The notes below the pieces were generated by a model that had not been told where the DNA came from, did not search any database, and worked only from the letters and a program-made list of their open reading frames with translations. Shown piece by piece: positions 1 through 14,700 of a DNA stretch of 64,000 nucleotides. This DNA comes from Aptenodytes patagonicus. Lineage: Eukaryota; Chordata; Aves; Sphenisciformes; Spheniscidae. The stretch's first letter is position 1. Each line of letters opens with the position of its first letter. A program made the translations under genes and the position numbers. The DNA lies in the NCBI RefSeq assembly GCF_965638725.1, contig NC_134952.1, positions 57,390,065 through 57,454,064 on the forward strand, in the 5' to 3' direction.

Positions 1-1730
1 CAGAGACACTATGTGCTGTATTTCAATCTGTCTAGATTTTCCATCAAATAAGCAAAACTAGTTTTCAATTACTGTAGGCATGACTCAGAAAAATACAAGT
101 GGGCAATATAGAAAGGCTGTGAAAGTAGTGAGGTAAAAAGTACAGAATAACTGGATTTCAAAGATCTAAAATTACAGAAGGTTTATCCATATTAAGGCTA
201 ACTACTGTTTGTCTCTCAGTACTACTTCATTAGAGTCACGTAGCATATAACTAACCTGATCTTCTTAGGGAGGACAGTTGCCAAAAGGTGGATACTGCAC
301 ACTAATGACATTAATACTTCCTTCTAGTACCAGCCTAAGTAATTTGGAATGAGATCTACAGAAATTATGTGCAGATACTGCTGGTGGCGGTGCTTTTGCT
401 AATGTTCTAGAAGATATGCCTGGAACACAGGTTAAGCTAACAAAGTATTGATCCATGTACAATGGGAAGAAAATTAGGTGAAGAATAAGCTTTTTATCTG
501 CTTTTGTTTTCTTCATTACCTTGGACTTAAAATGCGTTGAAAAAAGTCTTAAATAGAACAGTCACTACCCTTTTACTGTTCCAAATGACCAAAGTGGCAA
601 TAAGTTGCTTTTCTTACATTCATTTGCTTACAGGCCACTATATGATCTTGATCAAAGAAGATCTGTAAACAGCAGTTTTTAAGGTGGCATTGAAAGTAAG
701 CCACTGAGGGGCTCAAAAAAATGCAAGGGAATTCAGGACTGGTCAACTCAGATTGAACAGTAAAAGAAAAAGCAATGGATTTAGCTGGGAACATATTTGA
801 CAGAATTTTTAGAAGCCTTCTTGAGAGAATGCATTGTTGAAATGCAGAGTACAGTACAGTACACCCCACCTTTCCATATCATTCTAGTTGTTCCCATCTG
901 GTACAAAGCACAGTCATTCCCTCCTTTGTAAATCTCTCATTCTCTCTTCTTTATGTCTTAAGCACCAAGATACCTAAGTTGCTCCTGCTGATTTCTTACA
1001 GGAGACTATTTCTATCTTTCAATATTTATAACAAGCATTTTTATTCTTTTCTATCTACAATATGCATAAAGCCTACACATTTCAGCTTTCTTTCTGTGGT
1101 CAGGCTTAGTTTCCTACAATTTGCTTCTACATGCCAGTATTGAAAAAAAATAAGCTTTTCACCTGTTGAACCTTTGTACTTTCCAAATGTTTCTAAGGTT
1201 TCTCATGTTTTTCTCTGTCAGAAGATACAGCTGAACTGGAATTCTGCCTCCACTTCCTTTGAGTATCTTCATGGTTGGATATAAAAGTTTCCAGATAACT
1301 GAATTTATCTATTGCTTCTGCAGTTGATCACTAGGTAATGTTTGCTTGCATCCTATCTGTGGTAACTGAGTCAGTGTATAGGCATTTCATTCCCTCCCAC
1401 ATTAAGGTCCTTAATGTGGTTTTCACTCGTGGTTTTCACTAACTCCAGCATTTGCTGCCTATTATCTAGGACTGCAGCTTGCCTTGTTATCTCATCGGCA
1501 CATCTGACTTGTTCCCTGGGGCGTGGGGGGGTGGGACATGCCATTCCTTTTTAGTTTGCAAATCCTTTCAGAGCTTCTCTCAAAGCAAATTCTCTATACA
1601 AGTTGAAAAATTCTGGGCAGCATATGTTACCGTTTTACACACTGTTCTAATGAAAAAAACCCACTATTCATGGTTACTTGCTGCTGTTCACAGATGTTCA
1701 GAGCCCAATACTGACTTATCAGGATGTGTT
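1..1730. other. Non-coding stretch, nothing recognised
   Basis: AT-rich sequence with only short chance reading frames on both strands. I see no exon with convincing splice sites, no RNA gene and no repeat family I recognise. Confidence 0.6.
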
Positions 1731-1732
1731 TA

Positions 1733-2500
1733 TCAGTAGCTTGTACTTGGCAGTCTTATTCCATAGCCCATTTGGGTTAACTGACTACTCCTCCGTGCCA
1801 ATACCACCAACCTCTTCTGGACAGACATCCCATAGATTTTTCTGCCGCTAGACAAGAAGCAATGGGCTGCTGAATATCTGTCTTTTGATGTTCTAAAAGC
1901 CAACAATTGTTCTTCCGACTCAGGGTGTTCTTTGCTTGCTACCTGTTCATCCTTCAGCATCACTTGGCTCTTAGTCACGATGCCATACCCATCTGTACAA
2001 ATATCTTGGACATTCAATTTAGGTGTTAAATGAAGAATGAATGAACATGAAAGCAACAAAGTTCGACCAGATGCTCTTTCATTCAGTAAACCAAGACGAG
2101 TAGTCATTTCCCACTACTTCTTTTGGAGAGCTTATACATCCAACAGCCAAACTTTCACAGTTAGGTCCCCAGTTGCAAGGGTGATAGCTTTGCTTCATTT
2201 TTAATGACTGTCTCTTTGAGCTGTTGATAGAACTCATCAACTGCATCTTTGTCATCTGCTATCGTAGGAGTGTTAATCTGTATGATCGACATATTGACTG
2301 GATTTGCTAGAAAAAGAACTGTAATGATTTTATTGCTGATTGGATTACATCCAAGCATATACTTTGATCTCCTCTTGGATATGACAAACAATGCAAGTTT
2401 CTTCTAATTTTTCTGAGCTTAAGCAGCACCCCGAGTAGCTGTTCATCATCCTAGAATGACACCTATTATTCCACTGCAGCGCTGAGTCTATATTTATCTA
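1733..2500 (-). mobile_element. RTE-type LINE relic (endonuclease region)
   Basis: On the minus strand the frame at 2391-2161 reads CNPISNKIITVLF, then NPVNMSIIQINTPT, then a run of acidic residues and DEFYQQLKE. This is the pattern of the apurinic-like endonuclease domain of RTE-clade non-LTR retrotransposons: a 'PIS.R..TV', 'PVN...IQ.YAPT', 'FY..L' series leading to the GDFNAKVG box. Just downstream the frame degrades to GDLTVKV and, after a stop, a second frame (2107-1733) begins TTRLGLLNERASGRTLL, matching the following 'G.LG..NERG..LL' block. Stops and frame changes separate the pieces, so this is an old dead fragment. The part of the 124-residue frame after that block is not clearly RTE. 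Edges are approximate. The alternative, a host gene derived from such an element, is unlikely given the breaks. Confidence 0.65.
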
Positions 2501-5424
2501 CTTCAGATTTTTCCAATTCTTTTGTCACAATAATGTGCTTTTTTTTCCCCACACATTTCATGTTCCTACATTAACGCTTGGTTATCTTCCTAGATATCTT
2601 GATTATCTTCCTAGAGGCTTGGTAGAGCCACAAATACTCTATATGACCAAATATTCTATATGAACCTCTTCTGAGCTGTAGTTTCTTGCATTCCATCATG
2701 GGAGAAAGATAAGAGGATGGATCTGCTGGCCATTGCTCTGCCATGCTCGTTTCCTAACCCAGCACCCTCTCCAATTGTCATCCACCGAGTCATGCATATC
2801 TTCTGAAGTTTTTCAGTTTACCTGTACCATGGTCAGCATTTGGAGTTTGTATACTCTACTGATCCTATAACTAATGAACTCCTCATCTGACAAGAGTCAG
2901 GTGACTTGGTGAATATTTAATCCACAAAAAAGAGTGATGAAAGTGGAAGTACAAAAGGGATGAAACCACGGGTTTGGGAACTGATGGATTGGGTCATAGA
3001 AGTTGGAAAATGTACAGAGCATTTGAAAACCAAAGGGAGAGTTTGAATATTTGACAAGTTACTTTAAGGAATGCATGTAGTAAGTGTTGCTTAGCTGTAA
3101 GCGGGAGTTGGGTGAGCACTGTGAAACCTCCAAAATGTAGCAGATCTAGTTGACGCACCTATGGTCAATCTTTTTTTGCATCTCATAACATTTTGTATTT
3201 ATATTTCACCTGGAAACACAGCAAATGCCAAATTACTTTAAATCAGAACCCTATTAAAACTGAAGCTATGACTCAAGTTCACTTTTAAACTGATTCCATG
3301 CTTGCTAGAGCATGTTTCTCTTTTGAAGGTACTCCTTTGCTACAGAGCACAAAATGGCAGCTTAAGGAAAAAGGAAAAAAAACCAAAACAACTTCCTATT
3401 CTTTCTTGAACACTTACATAATATTTATATGTGTTTTTCTCAGATGAAATAAATTTTACTTCTAGGGACAAACCTGCCACTCACATTCCACTAAATCATT
3501 TTGCTTTTCTGGGGTGCAAGTCAAAGCAGAATTTGGGATATTTCTGTGTTCTCTTCATAATTTCGCCTTATATTCCTCAGTGGCTTTCCTAGCTTCACCT
3601 TCAGGACTTCTCTCATATTCATTTTTTTAATTAACTTTTTTCTTCCTTCAGATATCTGTGGATATGACCTTGCAGAAACAAACATGGTGGTGTCAATACT
3701 TTCAGTCCGGTCTGTAATTTCTTCCATCAATCCCTTTTCATGAGAAAAAGAGACAAATGGCAGAGTCAAAGGCTGCCTTTTATTGATCATTATGAGATGT
3801 CATTAGGACGGATTGTCTGCTTTTTGTCTGTTTATCTGAACACATTGGAATTTCTCTCTTAAGGATTTGTTGACTCTAAGCTGTGATGCAGATATTTTAG
3901 GAAACTATACATATCACCAGAATAAGACTCTTCTGACTGAGTCCACCCACTGGTCTAACTCTCTGTCACACATCTCAGGTTCAGCAGCTGCCTAGAGGCT
4001 CTCCATATGATCATAGAAACCTTTAGATGATGACAAAAACACTGCAATGTGAATTTGGACCTAGTGCTGGCAATTAAAGTAGCATTTCTTTAGTCTGTTC
4101 TCCTCAGGTTCTTCATGTACTTCTCTCCACAGCAATCCTGTAATGCAAGAAGTCCTATTGATTTAAATAGACTCTTTTGCTTGGAAAGGCTGCACAAGAT
4201 TTGAAAAGTAAAAAATTGTTACATCTCATCTTCTCTCAGAAGAATTTCATAGATTTATGTAGCCACATGTTTAAACCGCTTAGAATGATATCCTGATAGT
4301 CTGGAAAAATGGTTTCAATATGTACAACATAAATCCATAGCCTTTACCTCATATTTATGAAATGTAGAAAAGAGGAACTACTTTTTCCTTCTAATTTTTG
4401 CATTATAGTAGGCAATTATGATCTTTTATAGACAGATACTCACCCACAGTTACAACAAATCATTATAATTTTTATTACCAGTAATTAAAATACAACAGCA
4501 GTGTATTTCATTTCAGATGCACTTCATTCTTCTCAGGGTTTACATGCTTGTAGTTGCAGTATCATAAAAATCAATATGAAGTAAACAGAAATGCAAAAAT
4601 ATGAATGAGGATCAGTGAAGAACTCAGAGAAACCCTTTGGCTGGATCCTATCTCAGGAAAGTTTGAGTGGAGCTGCACCATTATCAAATCTTATAGAACT
4701 TATTTTGTATAGCCATGTTATTATGTGCTTTATTATTTTTGTTAAATTGTGGGTTTGGCTTTTTTTAATTAGTCATGAGAATACTGAGAAGAGTCAGCTA
4801 GACAAAGGAAGTCAGGATAACCATTTTATTTAGAATCTAAAAATTTTTTAAGTTGGCCTGATGACAACTCATGTGTCCTCATTGTTTGGGAAGCCTGTAT
4901 AAAAGATACAGTGACCAAATCCATGCTGCCATCATGAAGTATGGTGCTGACCTACATAGCCCCTTGGCCATTACTTCATTTCTGGTGTGGACAACTGACT
5001 ACAATCCATACTTGTATGAAATATTAGGACTGCTGTATCTGCAGAAGCAGAGGTCACAACTTTCTCTTTGCCTATTGCTATTGCAGCTCATAACTGGTAT
5101 ATCTGGTGCACCAGTAAGGAAAGATCTTTGTCTACCTTTACCCATGCAGATGTACTATTCCTGACTCCAGCTGCACAGACACTATGCAGGATATAAGTGA
5201 CAAATTATGTTGGCCTTTTGACTAAAAGTCACTTTCTGCCCAGGGGGAATGCAAGCACTAGGAAAGTAAGCAGTAACACAGTATCTTGATCAAAGTAAAT
5301 AAGCACATTTGGACTTTTCAAGCCATGAAACGTGGCTGTAATGGTAGCAGGAGTTGGTGCAGAAGGTGTGGTTCCCTGTTTTGCCACACAGTTCTGGTGT
5401 GACTTTGAGCAGTGATGGAATTAG
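2501..5424. other. Non-coding stretch, nothing recognised
   Basis: AT-rich intergenic or intronic DNA. A 97-codon open frame at 4871-5164 on the plus strand has no recognisable domain and no clear splice context. I treat it as chance. Confidence 0.55.
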
Positions 5425-5765
5425 GGAGCTTAGGCTAGGAAAGAGCTCATGAGGTTATTAGGTCCATCTATCTGCCCTGAGGCAGGATCAGCTGCATCTC
5501 TGCCAAGGTTTGTCTAAACGCTCTTAGAAAACATTCAGTGACTGGGGGTCTAAAACCTCTAGGCAGTCTATTTCTGTGATTAATTCATCCTTATCTTTAG
5601 GAAGATTTTTTTTCTCCTGATGTCTAGCTTAAACCTCCTTTACTACAATTTAAGCCTGTTACTTTCGTCTTATCCACCATGGACTCGGAAATATTTTCCT
5701 TCTTTTCCAGCAAGTTATTAAACATTTGAAGAATGTCAGTGAGTCTCCACTCTTCTCACCTCAAA
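5425..5765 (-). mobile_element. Old CR1 LINE fragment (3' part)
   Basis: The reverse complement matches the last part of CR1 ORF2 and the 3' end as seen in the younger copy at 42801-43710. Shared stretches include the block around 'ggaggtttaagctagacatcaggagaaa' (younger copy: GGAGGTTTAGATCAGACGTG) and the final 'agatggacctaataacctcatgag' region. Divergence is high and the frame is broken, and the octamer tail is no longer visible. The copy is much older than the other CR1 insertions in the window. Boundaries are approximate. Confidence 0.7.
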
Positions 5766-8700
5766 TTCAAGCAGTATGTAAACAGTTTAGGTGTGTAAAC
5801 CCATGCTTTAGAAATTACTTAGTGGGTGGTATACCGCACATATCCCTTTGCCAAAGGGAGTGTTCAGACCTACAAAGCCATTGTTAATATCAGACATTGT
5901 ACTTCTAGGAACAGGACTGTTGCAATTGCCAACTTCCACCAACGGTCTTTTCAGTAGTCTTTTCATTAACAGCTTCAGCTAGAACATAATGTTTTAGTAT
6001 TTAAAAGTCAGCCAACTCAGGTGTTTACCACTGATAGGCAACAGGGACAAATGGCCAAGTGCCAAAAGGACTATTTAAATGTAAGATTATGGTTATAAGA
6101 TTTACCTAAGCAACAAAGTTCCAGAAAAAACTTCCAGAGATTCCTAAGTACCAGTTTGTGGAAGCCCTTCAGGAAATCTGCATATTGAAGTATTTTAAGA
6201 AACATGAAGAGCTTGTGGGGGTAGCAAGTTCAGAACAAGGCTTCCCTGTATTCAAGTGGGCTGGAGAATAAGAAAACTGAAACATGCTAACTGCTTTCTA
6301 AATACTGACAAAAGAGATTTATTCTAATGGATTTTCCAATGAACAGTCTTGAAGTTCTCACCCAGAATTTACATTTACCCAGTCTCCAAATTTCAATGAG
6401 ATCTCTACAGAAAGAATAAGAATTTTCATGTAGAACTTACGCTTGCACACGTGAAACATCTCATGTCAGGAGGACACAAACTGTTAAGAGGAAAGTATGG
6501 TCCAATGTAAAACAGTAAATAGAGGCACTGATAACCAGAAGGCTGCCTGATAACTCAGCAGAGTTGTGTTCCTCTGTACTTTCTACGAGTAACGATCCTT
6601 CCCCTCTCGACCTCCAGGGACAACTGTTCTTTCAAGAAGAGAATTCTGAATAATAAGAAATGTATTCAAGCAGAAGTGAAGGGAGGAGTGCAAGAGGGAA
6701 ATGATTCATTACCATAACTGAAGTAGAATAATAAGCCATTCATAATATGCAAGGTCATCTGTTGTTCTATGTCATTGTGCTAATGAATCACCGTTTGTTT
6801 ATACACTGGGAGTAGTACCTTACCAGTACAGAGAAGAAACAGAGACTATTTGCAACCGGCATTATGCCAGTGATTTTAGTGAAACTTCTAATTCCAAAAC
6901 ACCTGGCTGAAGAAAGGGCTGTATTCATACCTAAACCTGCAGAGACTTCCCCACTTCTTTGGGCTGTGTGAGATTTAAACATATTTGTCTTAGTGCCACA
7001 TCTGTGGCCATCTGATATGAAGCAGAATCTGACAGTGCAGACACTGATGTATTATGAACTGCCAAAAGTATGAACTAGGGAGCACAATGTTTGTGCTTCT
7101 TCTACAGCTAGAGTGTTCATTAGTGGTTTAGAGGAGAAGAGAAACGGAAAGGATCTGCTCAGTGACAAGGAATAACTTCACTGGCAATATGACTAATTTA
7201 TGCTTTAATTTTCCATCTAAAGGTCTTAAGAAATAAGTTACCTCATCTATGACCCATTTATTCCAATAACTCTTAATTTGGATATTTAGGAACTTTTCAG
7301 TATGTTCAAATGTTGCCAAAGAATCTAAACAGAGAGAATCTCTTAGCTTAAATTCCCAAGAGGTGATCTCTTGATTTGAGTAGACTAGTTCAAGAGGTTG
7401 CTCTCTGAAGAGGACTGTTTTCTGAGTTGATTTGTGAATAAGAAAACCTAAAGGTCATATGAAATCTTATGATTTGACTAAACAAGTGCTGAATTCCAGT
7501 TAAAGCCTAAGTGACAAAAGAAAAATCAATAAACTTTAGGAATATTTTTCTGATAAAGCATATTTTTCTTACCCAACATGGTAGATTTGTCAATTTTTTT
7601 TTTTCCTTGATTCACATGATTTGAGAATTCCTCAGGGCCAAATTCCAAGGTCTGAATGCAGTTCTTTGAGCTGAGCACATTCTTGAGAATCACTGTGGGA
7701 TCGGGACGCAACCTGCCTTGGATGAGCTGGTTGCAATGTTCAATCATAATCATCACAGGCCAGATTTTGTTGGCTTTCCTCAACTGAGAACTCTTGCATT
7801 AAATGCCTGACTGGGTTGGAACTACACAGGTAAAAGTGGCAGAATTTCAACCTTTGCTTTAAGAACCCATTTTCAATCATGGTCAGCGTATTTGGGAACC
7901 CCTTACCTAAAAGGATACAATGCCATCCTTTAGGGGCTTGACTTTTCTGAGATTCTCAGGTTCTTGCAGCATTTAAAGACCAAAAAAAAAAAAGTATGAT
8001 TTAAATACATTTTTTAAGGTTTGGAAGGAAAAGCCTTCTTTACTAACCTGATATATAAAGCACAAAGTAATCCCACCCCCAGACATAAATTGTAGAAACT
8101 CCAAATGTTGGAAAGATTAATAATTACACATTTACAGGACAATTACAATCAATGGCATTGCAAAACGCCTTTTTTTCCCCACTCTGTCACAGAAGCCCAC
8201 TACATGGATGCTTATCCTAACCTTATCTGAAAGACTATTAAACAGAGCTGGCAAAAACAGGAGACTGGATTCGTTCAAGGACTTTCATGTACTTCTCCTT
8301 AGTTACTGTTTAAATACCGTGTGATGGATGAGCAGTATGTGCAGAGTGCAGCTTGTATTTTTAACAATTGTTCTGAAACCTGCAGGGGGTCACTTACATG
8401 CTTCATGCAGTACAACCACAGGCCTCCCACTGTATTTCGCTTCCTGACATGCAGAAGTAATGCAAGATTCAACAATACATTCCTTCAGACCTCTACTGAT
8501 TTTCAGAGGAAAAAAAAAAAAAACAGGAAACAACTTCTGTACAGAGCCTCACACCCTTGTGAAAACTGAACAACACAGGTGGTACTGCAATACTTCAACT
8601 TTCAATACCAGATCTAGGAGCAATGGGCAAATAGAAGAAACAGAGTAGAGACAGAAATGAGACAGATACTTCATTTGCTACTCTGCAGAGCCACATACCT

Positions 8701-11700
8701 CTAGAAAGAGCCTGGCACTATCCACCTGTCTGTACCTGATGAATGCTCCACTGCCCTTCAGACCTGCTAGTTGTTACAAGGGATCAAGCTCATGTTATTG
8801 CTCAGCTTTCCATGTGAGCTGTAAGCCCTAGATTTGCTTCATTACTCCTTCCTCTAAATCTCTGGGAAAGGAGAAGGGAGAGAACTCCCAGGCTCCTGGT
8901 GACCAAGTCAAACATCCTGTTATAGGAAAAAGCATGGAAGATATTGTACCCAATTAAAGACACAAAAGAGCCAACCACCAACAACCAAAAATGGCACCCA
9001 GGATTGATACCCAGGGAAAGTTTTAGATATATCAGTACATCCATAAAACTATAGTTCTTGTTATGAATTAAAAAAAGAAAGAGTATGGTTTAGGGAATGG
9101 TAGGAATAAAGATAATGAGGGAGCTAAAACAGATGAAAAACATTTTAATGTTACCTTTGGGGGAGAAACTGAACAGAATTTTTAATAGTTCCACAGTAGG
9201 CAAATGGTTAAATTATTACTGCATATTACTACTCTAGTTGTAAATTTATTCAAAGAGAATAACAACATTTTCATTTATTTTTTTCCCCAAAAAATTATAG
9301 GGGAAGTTATTTGGCATGGACTTTGCAAATAAATAGAAGACAAGTAGTTGTGCTTGTTGCTTAAGATTTTGATGCTTAAATATATTAACTACTTCATAAT
9401 TTTATAAACTTACTTACAGAGTTTCACCTAAGTTTAAACACCTGCTTTACTTTGTTATAGCTGTGGACCAATAACTTTTATAAATAGCTCAAAGAGGCTT
9501 TACCTTCCTTTTCTTTTGTTTGTTTGTTTCCCTGTTAGACTGTCTATCCAAGATGATTGCAAAAATCAATTCAGAATGTAAAGGAAGAAACCCACTATAA
9601 TATCTTTATCATCTGATTCATGGAAAGATTGGGAAGAAAATAGAAAAGACAGTATAACACAAATGACCTTATCTGGATAAAAACTATCTGAGTTGTTGAT
9701 AAAGATTTGGAACAACCTGGCTAAACTCTATGGGTTTGATATGTCGCTCTGCACAATACCATTAGAAAATTTAAGAGGAAGAATAGGTTATGCTTAAACA
9801 TTCATACTCTACAGGGCAGAAGGAGTCTTCCCCTCTTTGCAGAAATTCCAAGGGACTATTCAAAACCTCAAGTATTTAGTCTTCTGCTTCTTTCCAGGAT
9901 CTATTTAATCATAAATATACTAAGTTCTATCATCAGCATGGCTTGGGTTAGCCACAAAAAATAAGCCCTAATTTACGTCTTGAATACTAGAAGATATGGC
10001 TAACTCTTGTATCTGTAGTTGAACCTAATCTTTTCACATTACCTAGCCGCTATGCTGCATATGTTATGCATACTAAAGCAGTTCATTAAATAAGTCAATC
10101 AAATGAGGTAATCGAAAAAGGTAAAGAAGAATGAGAAAAATACGGGGACGTGTCTTCCCCCTACTCTCTGAACCCACCCATAAGCTGGTGGAGAAGACTG
10201 GATTTCCTTTGGGGTAGAACAATTCCATAATCTTCCTGTCAGGCCAATGAGAAAGTTACAAAGTTAAGTCTATACTAACAAATTAAGCAGTGCCAGAGTA
10301 TGTTTTCAACCTTGGCACTCTGTCATCTCTACAGCTGAATTACTAAAACTGTCCCTGCCATGGATTTGTCCTGTACCAACTTGTGCTCTTCTAAGCATTT
10401 CCAGGGATGTTTAAGGTATTAACACAGCCCCAAAGCCACTTCCAGTAGCAATTTAGACAGAATGCTAAATATAGATATGGTCTATACAGGGCATACACAC
10501 CAGTATGCACCTTACAGCTCTCTTCAGACTACAGGCACAAGCAGCTAGCAAAGCATGTAGAAAGATTAGGGCATCAGCACAAACATAAAATGGCCATCGC
10601 ATCATGTATTGGGCCACAGACACCTAAGTATTAATTATAGACGTGTTAATTTCTCTTGGCCATTCTTGCAGAACACCATGAGCGTACATAATATCCATTC
10701 CAGGCAACGGTGGTCCACCTTTCCTTGACATTTGCGATGTAAGGCCATTATTAGGACATGTATGCAAGTTTTATAAAGGACTGTGCCAGAGTTCACTGAA
10801 CAAAACTCTACCATTAAGTGTCTTAGAGTAACGCACATCTGAAAGTCACTGAACTGCAAGACAATAGTGCTTAGTAGGCCAGTGAAGCATAAATACATGC
10901 ATTGTTAAAATTAGTTTCTTTTAAATAGGACAAATAAATATGCAGTTCTTATAAAGAACTCACCTACTGATTTGGAGAAAAAGATCTGTTCAAATGTAAC
11001 TTGATTGAAAGGGATTATCTTGAATTTCAGTGTATTACAGAGTAATTCTATTAAAGAGCTGAATTCCTCATTTTTCCCCCTACTAGGGATGTTTATCAGT
11101 TCCTTGATGTGATATTAGTTGCATTTAACCTGAAAGGAGATGGATTCAGTCATGCATACATGACTAACTGTTAAAACATCAACAACAGAACAGAAAATCT
11201 ACCATCTAGATTTTAACTGGACTACACAACTAACAAAGGCCATGCTTTGAGATTCAGAGCCCTAAAATGTCAATAATCATGTTAAGTCTACGATGAGCAA
11301 AAAACAGTAAGTGCAAAGGATGACACTCTTAATGTGTACTTAATTGAAAGGGAAAAAAAGAATATACACAATACTCTATTACAATTTAGCCTATACTGTA
11401 AAGGTTTTCAGAGACACAGCTGTCTATTCCAAACAAATCAAGTGGCATTTAAGCAACCTGAACTTTATATAATCAGAGTCCTGAACATTCCACAAATTAA
11501 CAGATGCTAATTTTACCAGGTATTTTACTCCTTAGTACAGACTTACACTTTGGAATTAGACCTCTGTCTTGACAAAGCCTTTGCTTTGACACAAGGGAGA
11601 CTATGAGAAGGGGTTAAATATACCTTGATGTGTTAAAGATTCAGAGGACAACTCTGACTTTACTGACTGATGGAATACAGTTGATACCACTGGTGACTAG

Positions 11701-14700
11701 TGAACTCAATCCCACCATTTCTTTCTGCCCTGCTGTCTTCTTGATTATGCAGGGCAGAAAATGTTTTCCAAAGGAAGCAGAGCAGAGTGCATTTCTCATA
11801 GAGGTCCAGTATTTCCCATGTACTTCTGGTTTATATGCACTAGGTGGAAAGAGGTTCAGAAATTGTCATCTGCAGAGAGTGATAAACTATCTTTGAGAAG
11901 AAAGACCTTGCCACCTCTCATTCTAATACTAAGTCAAGGAGTGGAAAGGCCATCAGCACTTCCAAACAGCCAGTTTTCCTTGGCAGCTCTGCAAATACAA
12001 TTTGTTGCTGCTAACTCTAAAACAAACAAACAAACAAACAAACAAACAAACCACCCCCCCACCCCCCAAAAGCATATTTGGGAGCAGGAGCGCACCAGAA
12101 AAAGACATTATCCAAAATAAGTGACAAACAATTCTGTGTTCATCTATTTGGTTGATTTAGTCAAGTTTCCAAATCACTAGAGTGAGGTTTGAGGATCAAT
12201 ATAAAGATATCTTCTGCCATATTAGATGCTTTAGGACATCCATTCCCCCCTAGCCTCTAGATGTCATTCTAGAAGGGTATAGAGCCCTTGTAGGGTTTGT
12301 GACATAACTGTCATCCATTCAAATGTATGAAATGGCACTAGATGCCTTGGTTTAAGTATCTGCACATAGACGAATTACCTAAAATTTGAGGTATTTGAAG
12401 TGGTTTTCTGTGGTGACAAACTGGATTTGTTACAATTCAGATCAAATTAGGTGCACCACACAGGCACTCTTCCCTTTTTCTGTGATGAATAGGTAGCTGA
12501 ACTAGAACGTTTCCCCCAAGAATTCTTTTTCCTCTCTCTTCATTACAGCTCATTATTACAAGAAGGTTGTTACAGAGGCCAAATATTTCTCCTGAAGACA
12601 TTACAGAAGGCTGTCATATCTTTTGCAGAAAACACCCTGATACACACCCCCCCGCTTTACTCCACCAATGAGTTTTGTCCTTCTTCATGTCATGGCTAGA
12701 GGCAGCTTGGGACACCCTGGACACACAGTCAGGTTTTGGGTTGGGTTGGGTTTGGTTTTTTTTTAAAAAAGATCAATAGTAAGATTTTAGATTTCATTGT
12801 CTTCAGGTACACTGGAAATGAGAACCCCAAATCAACATGCCGGGCAATCTGCTCAGTGATAAATAATCCATCTCCTGGATGTGGCATGAGTTACTGAGGT
12901 TTCGTAGTTTAATTGCTATGACAGTATAATCATATAACTAGAAATCAATGCCCTAGCCTAGGAATTAAAAATATATTGATCAGAACAGTGTTTGAAAGAA
13001 CTAGCTTAACAGATTGAAGATAGTTTTTTTTGCTATTACTAATAGGTCCCTACCAACTCTGTCTATCCAAAGTCACAACCTTTGAAAACGCAGCCCCTCA
13101 CCTGACCAGTCAAGCAGCACAACAGACCTGCAAACTGTTTGCAATAGCCTGCTCTCAGTCAATTTACAATTACAGAGGGTGTCGTTTGTCTCATTCTAGT
13201 TTAACATTTTAGTCCAGAAATACACCAAATCTTTAAAATCAGAGAATTCTGCCCGAGGTATTAAATCAGTAGCCTAGAAGAATAAAACTAAGAGTGGGTA
13301 ATACATCCCTTATTTAAATAATCCCAAGTTCTCTCTCTCTTTGGCTGAATAGTGTGCCCCAAATACTTAACTGAAAACACAAATGCCTTAGGATTTCTAT
13401 CTCCTAGATTGTACCACAGTGCTACTGTAAGAGAGTTTTCCTTAATTACAACAAACTACTAAGACTGACCTACACTGCTACAGAAAAAACAATGCATTAG
13501 GGCTTGCATTTCCTTCCCCTTAAACTCTGACCATGGTTCTTGGTAGGCAACACTGGGCACCAAGGGCACCAAGGGCTGTGTTCTGTGAGGTTTAAAGGAA
13601 ATGAAAAATCGGTCCTCCTGGATCACACCCTTTGGCTCAGGCAGTCAGCTTGCATCAACCTGAGCTGAGCTGGAATCACTGCCTCCAGCAGGACTTTTGG
13701 TTTTGCCTCCTGAACTCCCACAGCTGCTAATGCCAGCAGGGCCCACACTGGAGATCACTAGGCTAGGTATCTGTTTCCTACCAGTGGTATCATTTGGTTA
13801 CATGCTGTAAAACACACAAGCAAGAGAACAAGCCAAAAACTTTTTCTAGAGGCACAGTTGCTGGGGAAACCATCTTCTCTCTGTATTCAGTACTTCAATA
13901 ACCCTTTAGCTCCAATAAAACAAACAAACAAACCATGGCAAATTTGCCTAGAAGCATGCATAGCATGAATCCTATTTTTTTTGTCTTGCACTTCCAAGGA
14001 AACTGCTTTTCCTTTACAGGTTGTACTGGTTGATATGCCTATTTTTTATCTGTCATTGCATCCCCACATTTATGTTTGAACACAGACGTAAAACAAATAT
14101 ATGCAGTCTAATGCCATGTGTCCACACACTCATACTCGTTTGCTTCAGAAAGGGTAAGCTGTGGAGTTTGGTTTAGCCATTACAACAGAAAAGCCTGTGT
14201 ACCTGTAAAAGCTGGTGAAGTGGGTGAGGAACTAGAAGCAGCAGAAGGAACTTGACAGAAGAAAATGGAAATGGCCTCCCTAAGAAACCTCTTGCAGCCT
14301 GATCACTCTTCTCTTAGGGGTCTGCTTTTTACTGTTGGTCTCAGCGACTCTGGAGATACTATTTAAGAAACACTAACCTAGCCTCAGCCAGTCTCAATTG
14401 CTTTAAATTGCAGTGAATGAAATAGGTCAGGTTCAAGCCTGCAAGAAACTGTCACACCTTTGAAAATTTTTCAGAGGTCCACATGCTTATGTCTGTAAGG
14501 CTGTTTGGCCTGACTGAATCCTCTGCGAGATCACGGCTCTGCTTTGCATCTCCTTACTTCCTGAGCATAACTGTATCTTTATATGAATCTAAATTAAATT
14601 TTATCTTCATATTATAATAGAATTGGGGTATTTATTTGAAATTATTTCTTATTCTTTAACACTGCATAAGCACTACTGTGTTTGTTTACAATGGCTACTG

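Noticed and set aside
4871..5164. 97-codon plus-strand frame with mixed, protein-like composition
   Set aside because: No recognised domain, no splice signals and no neighbours that make sense. I considered transposase and host pseudogene origins but found no motif.
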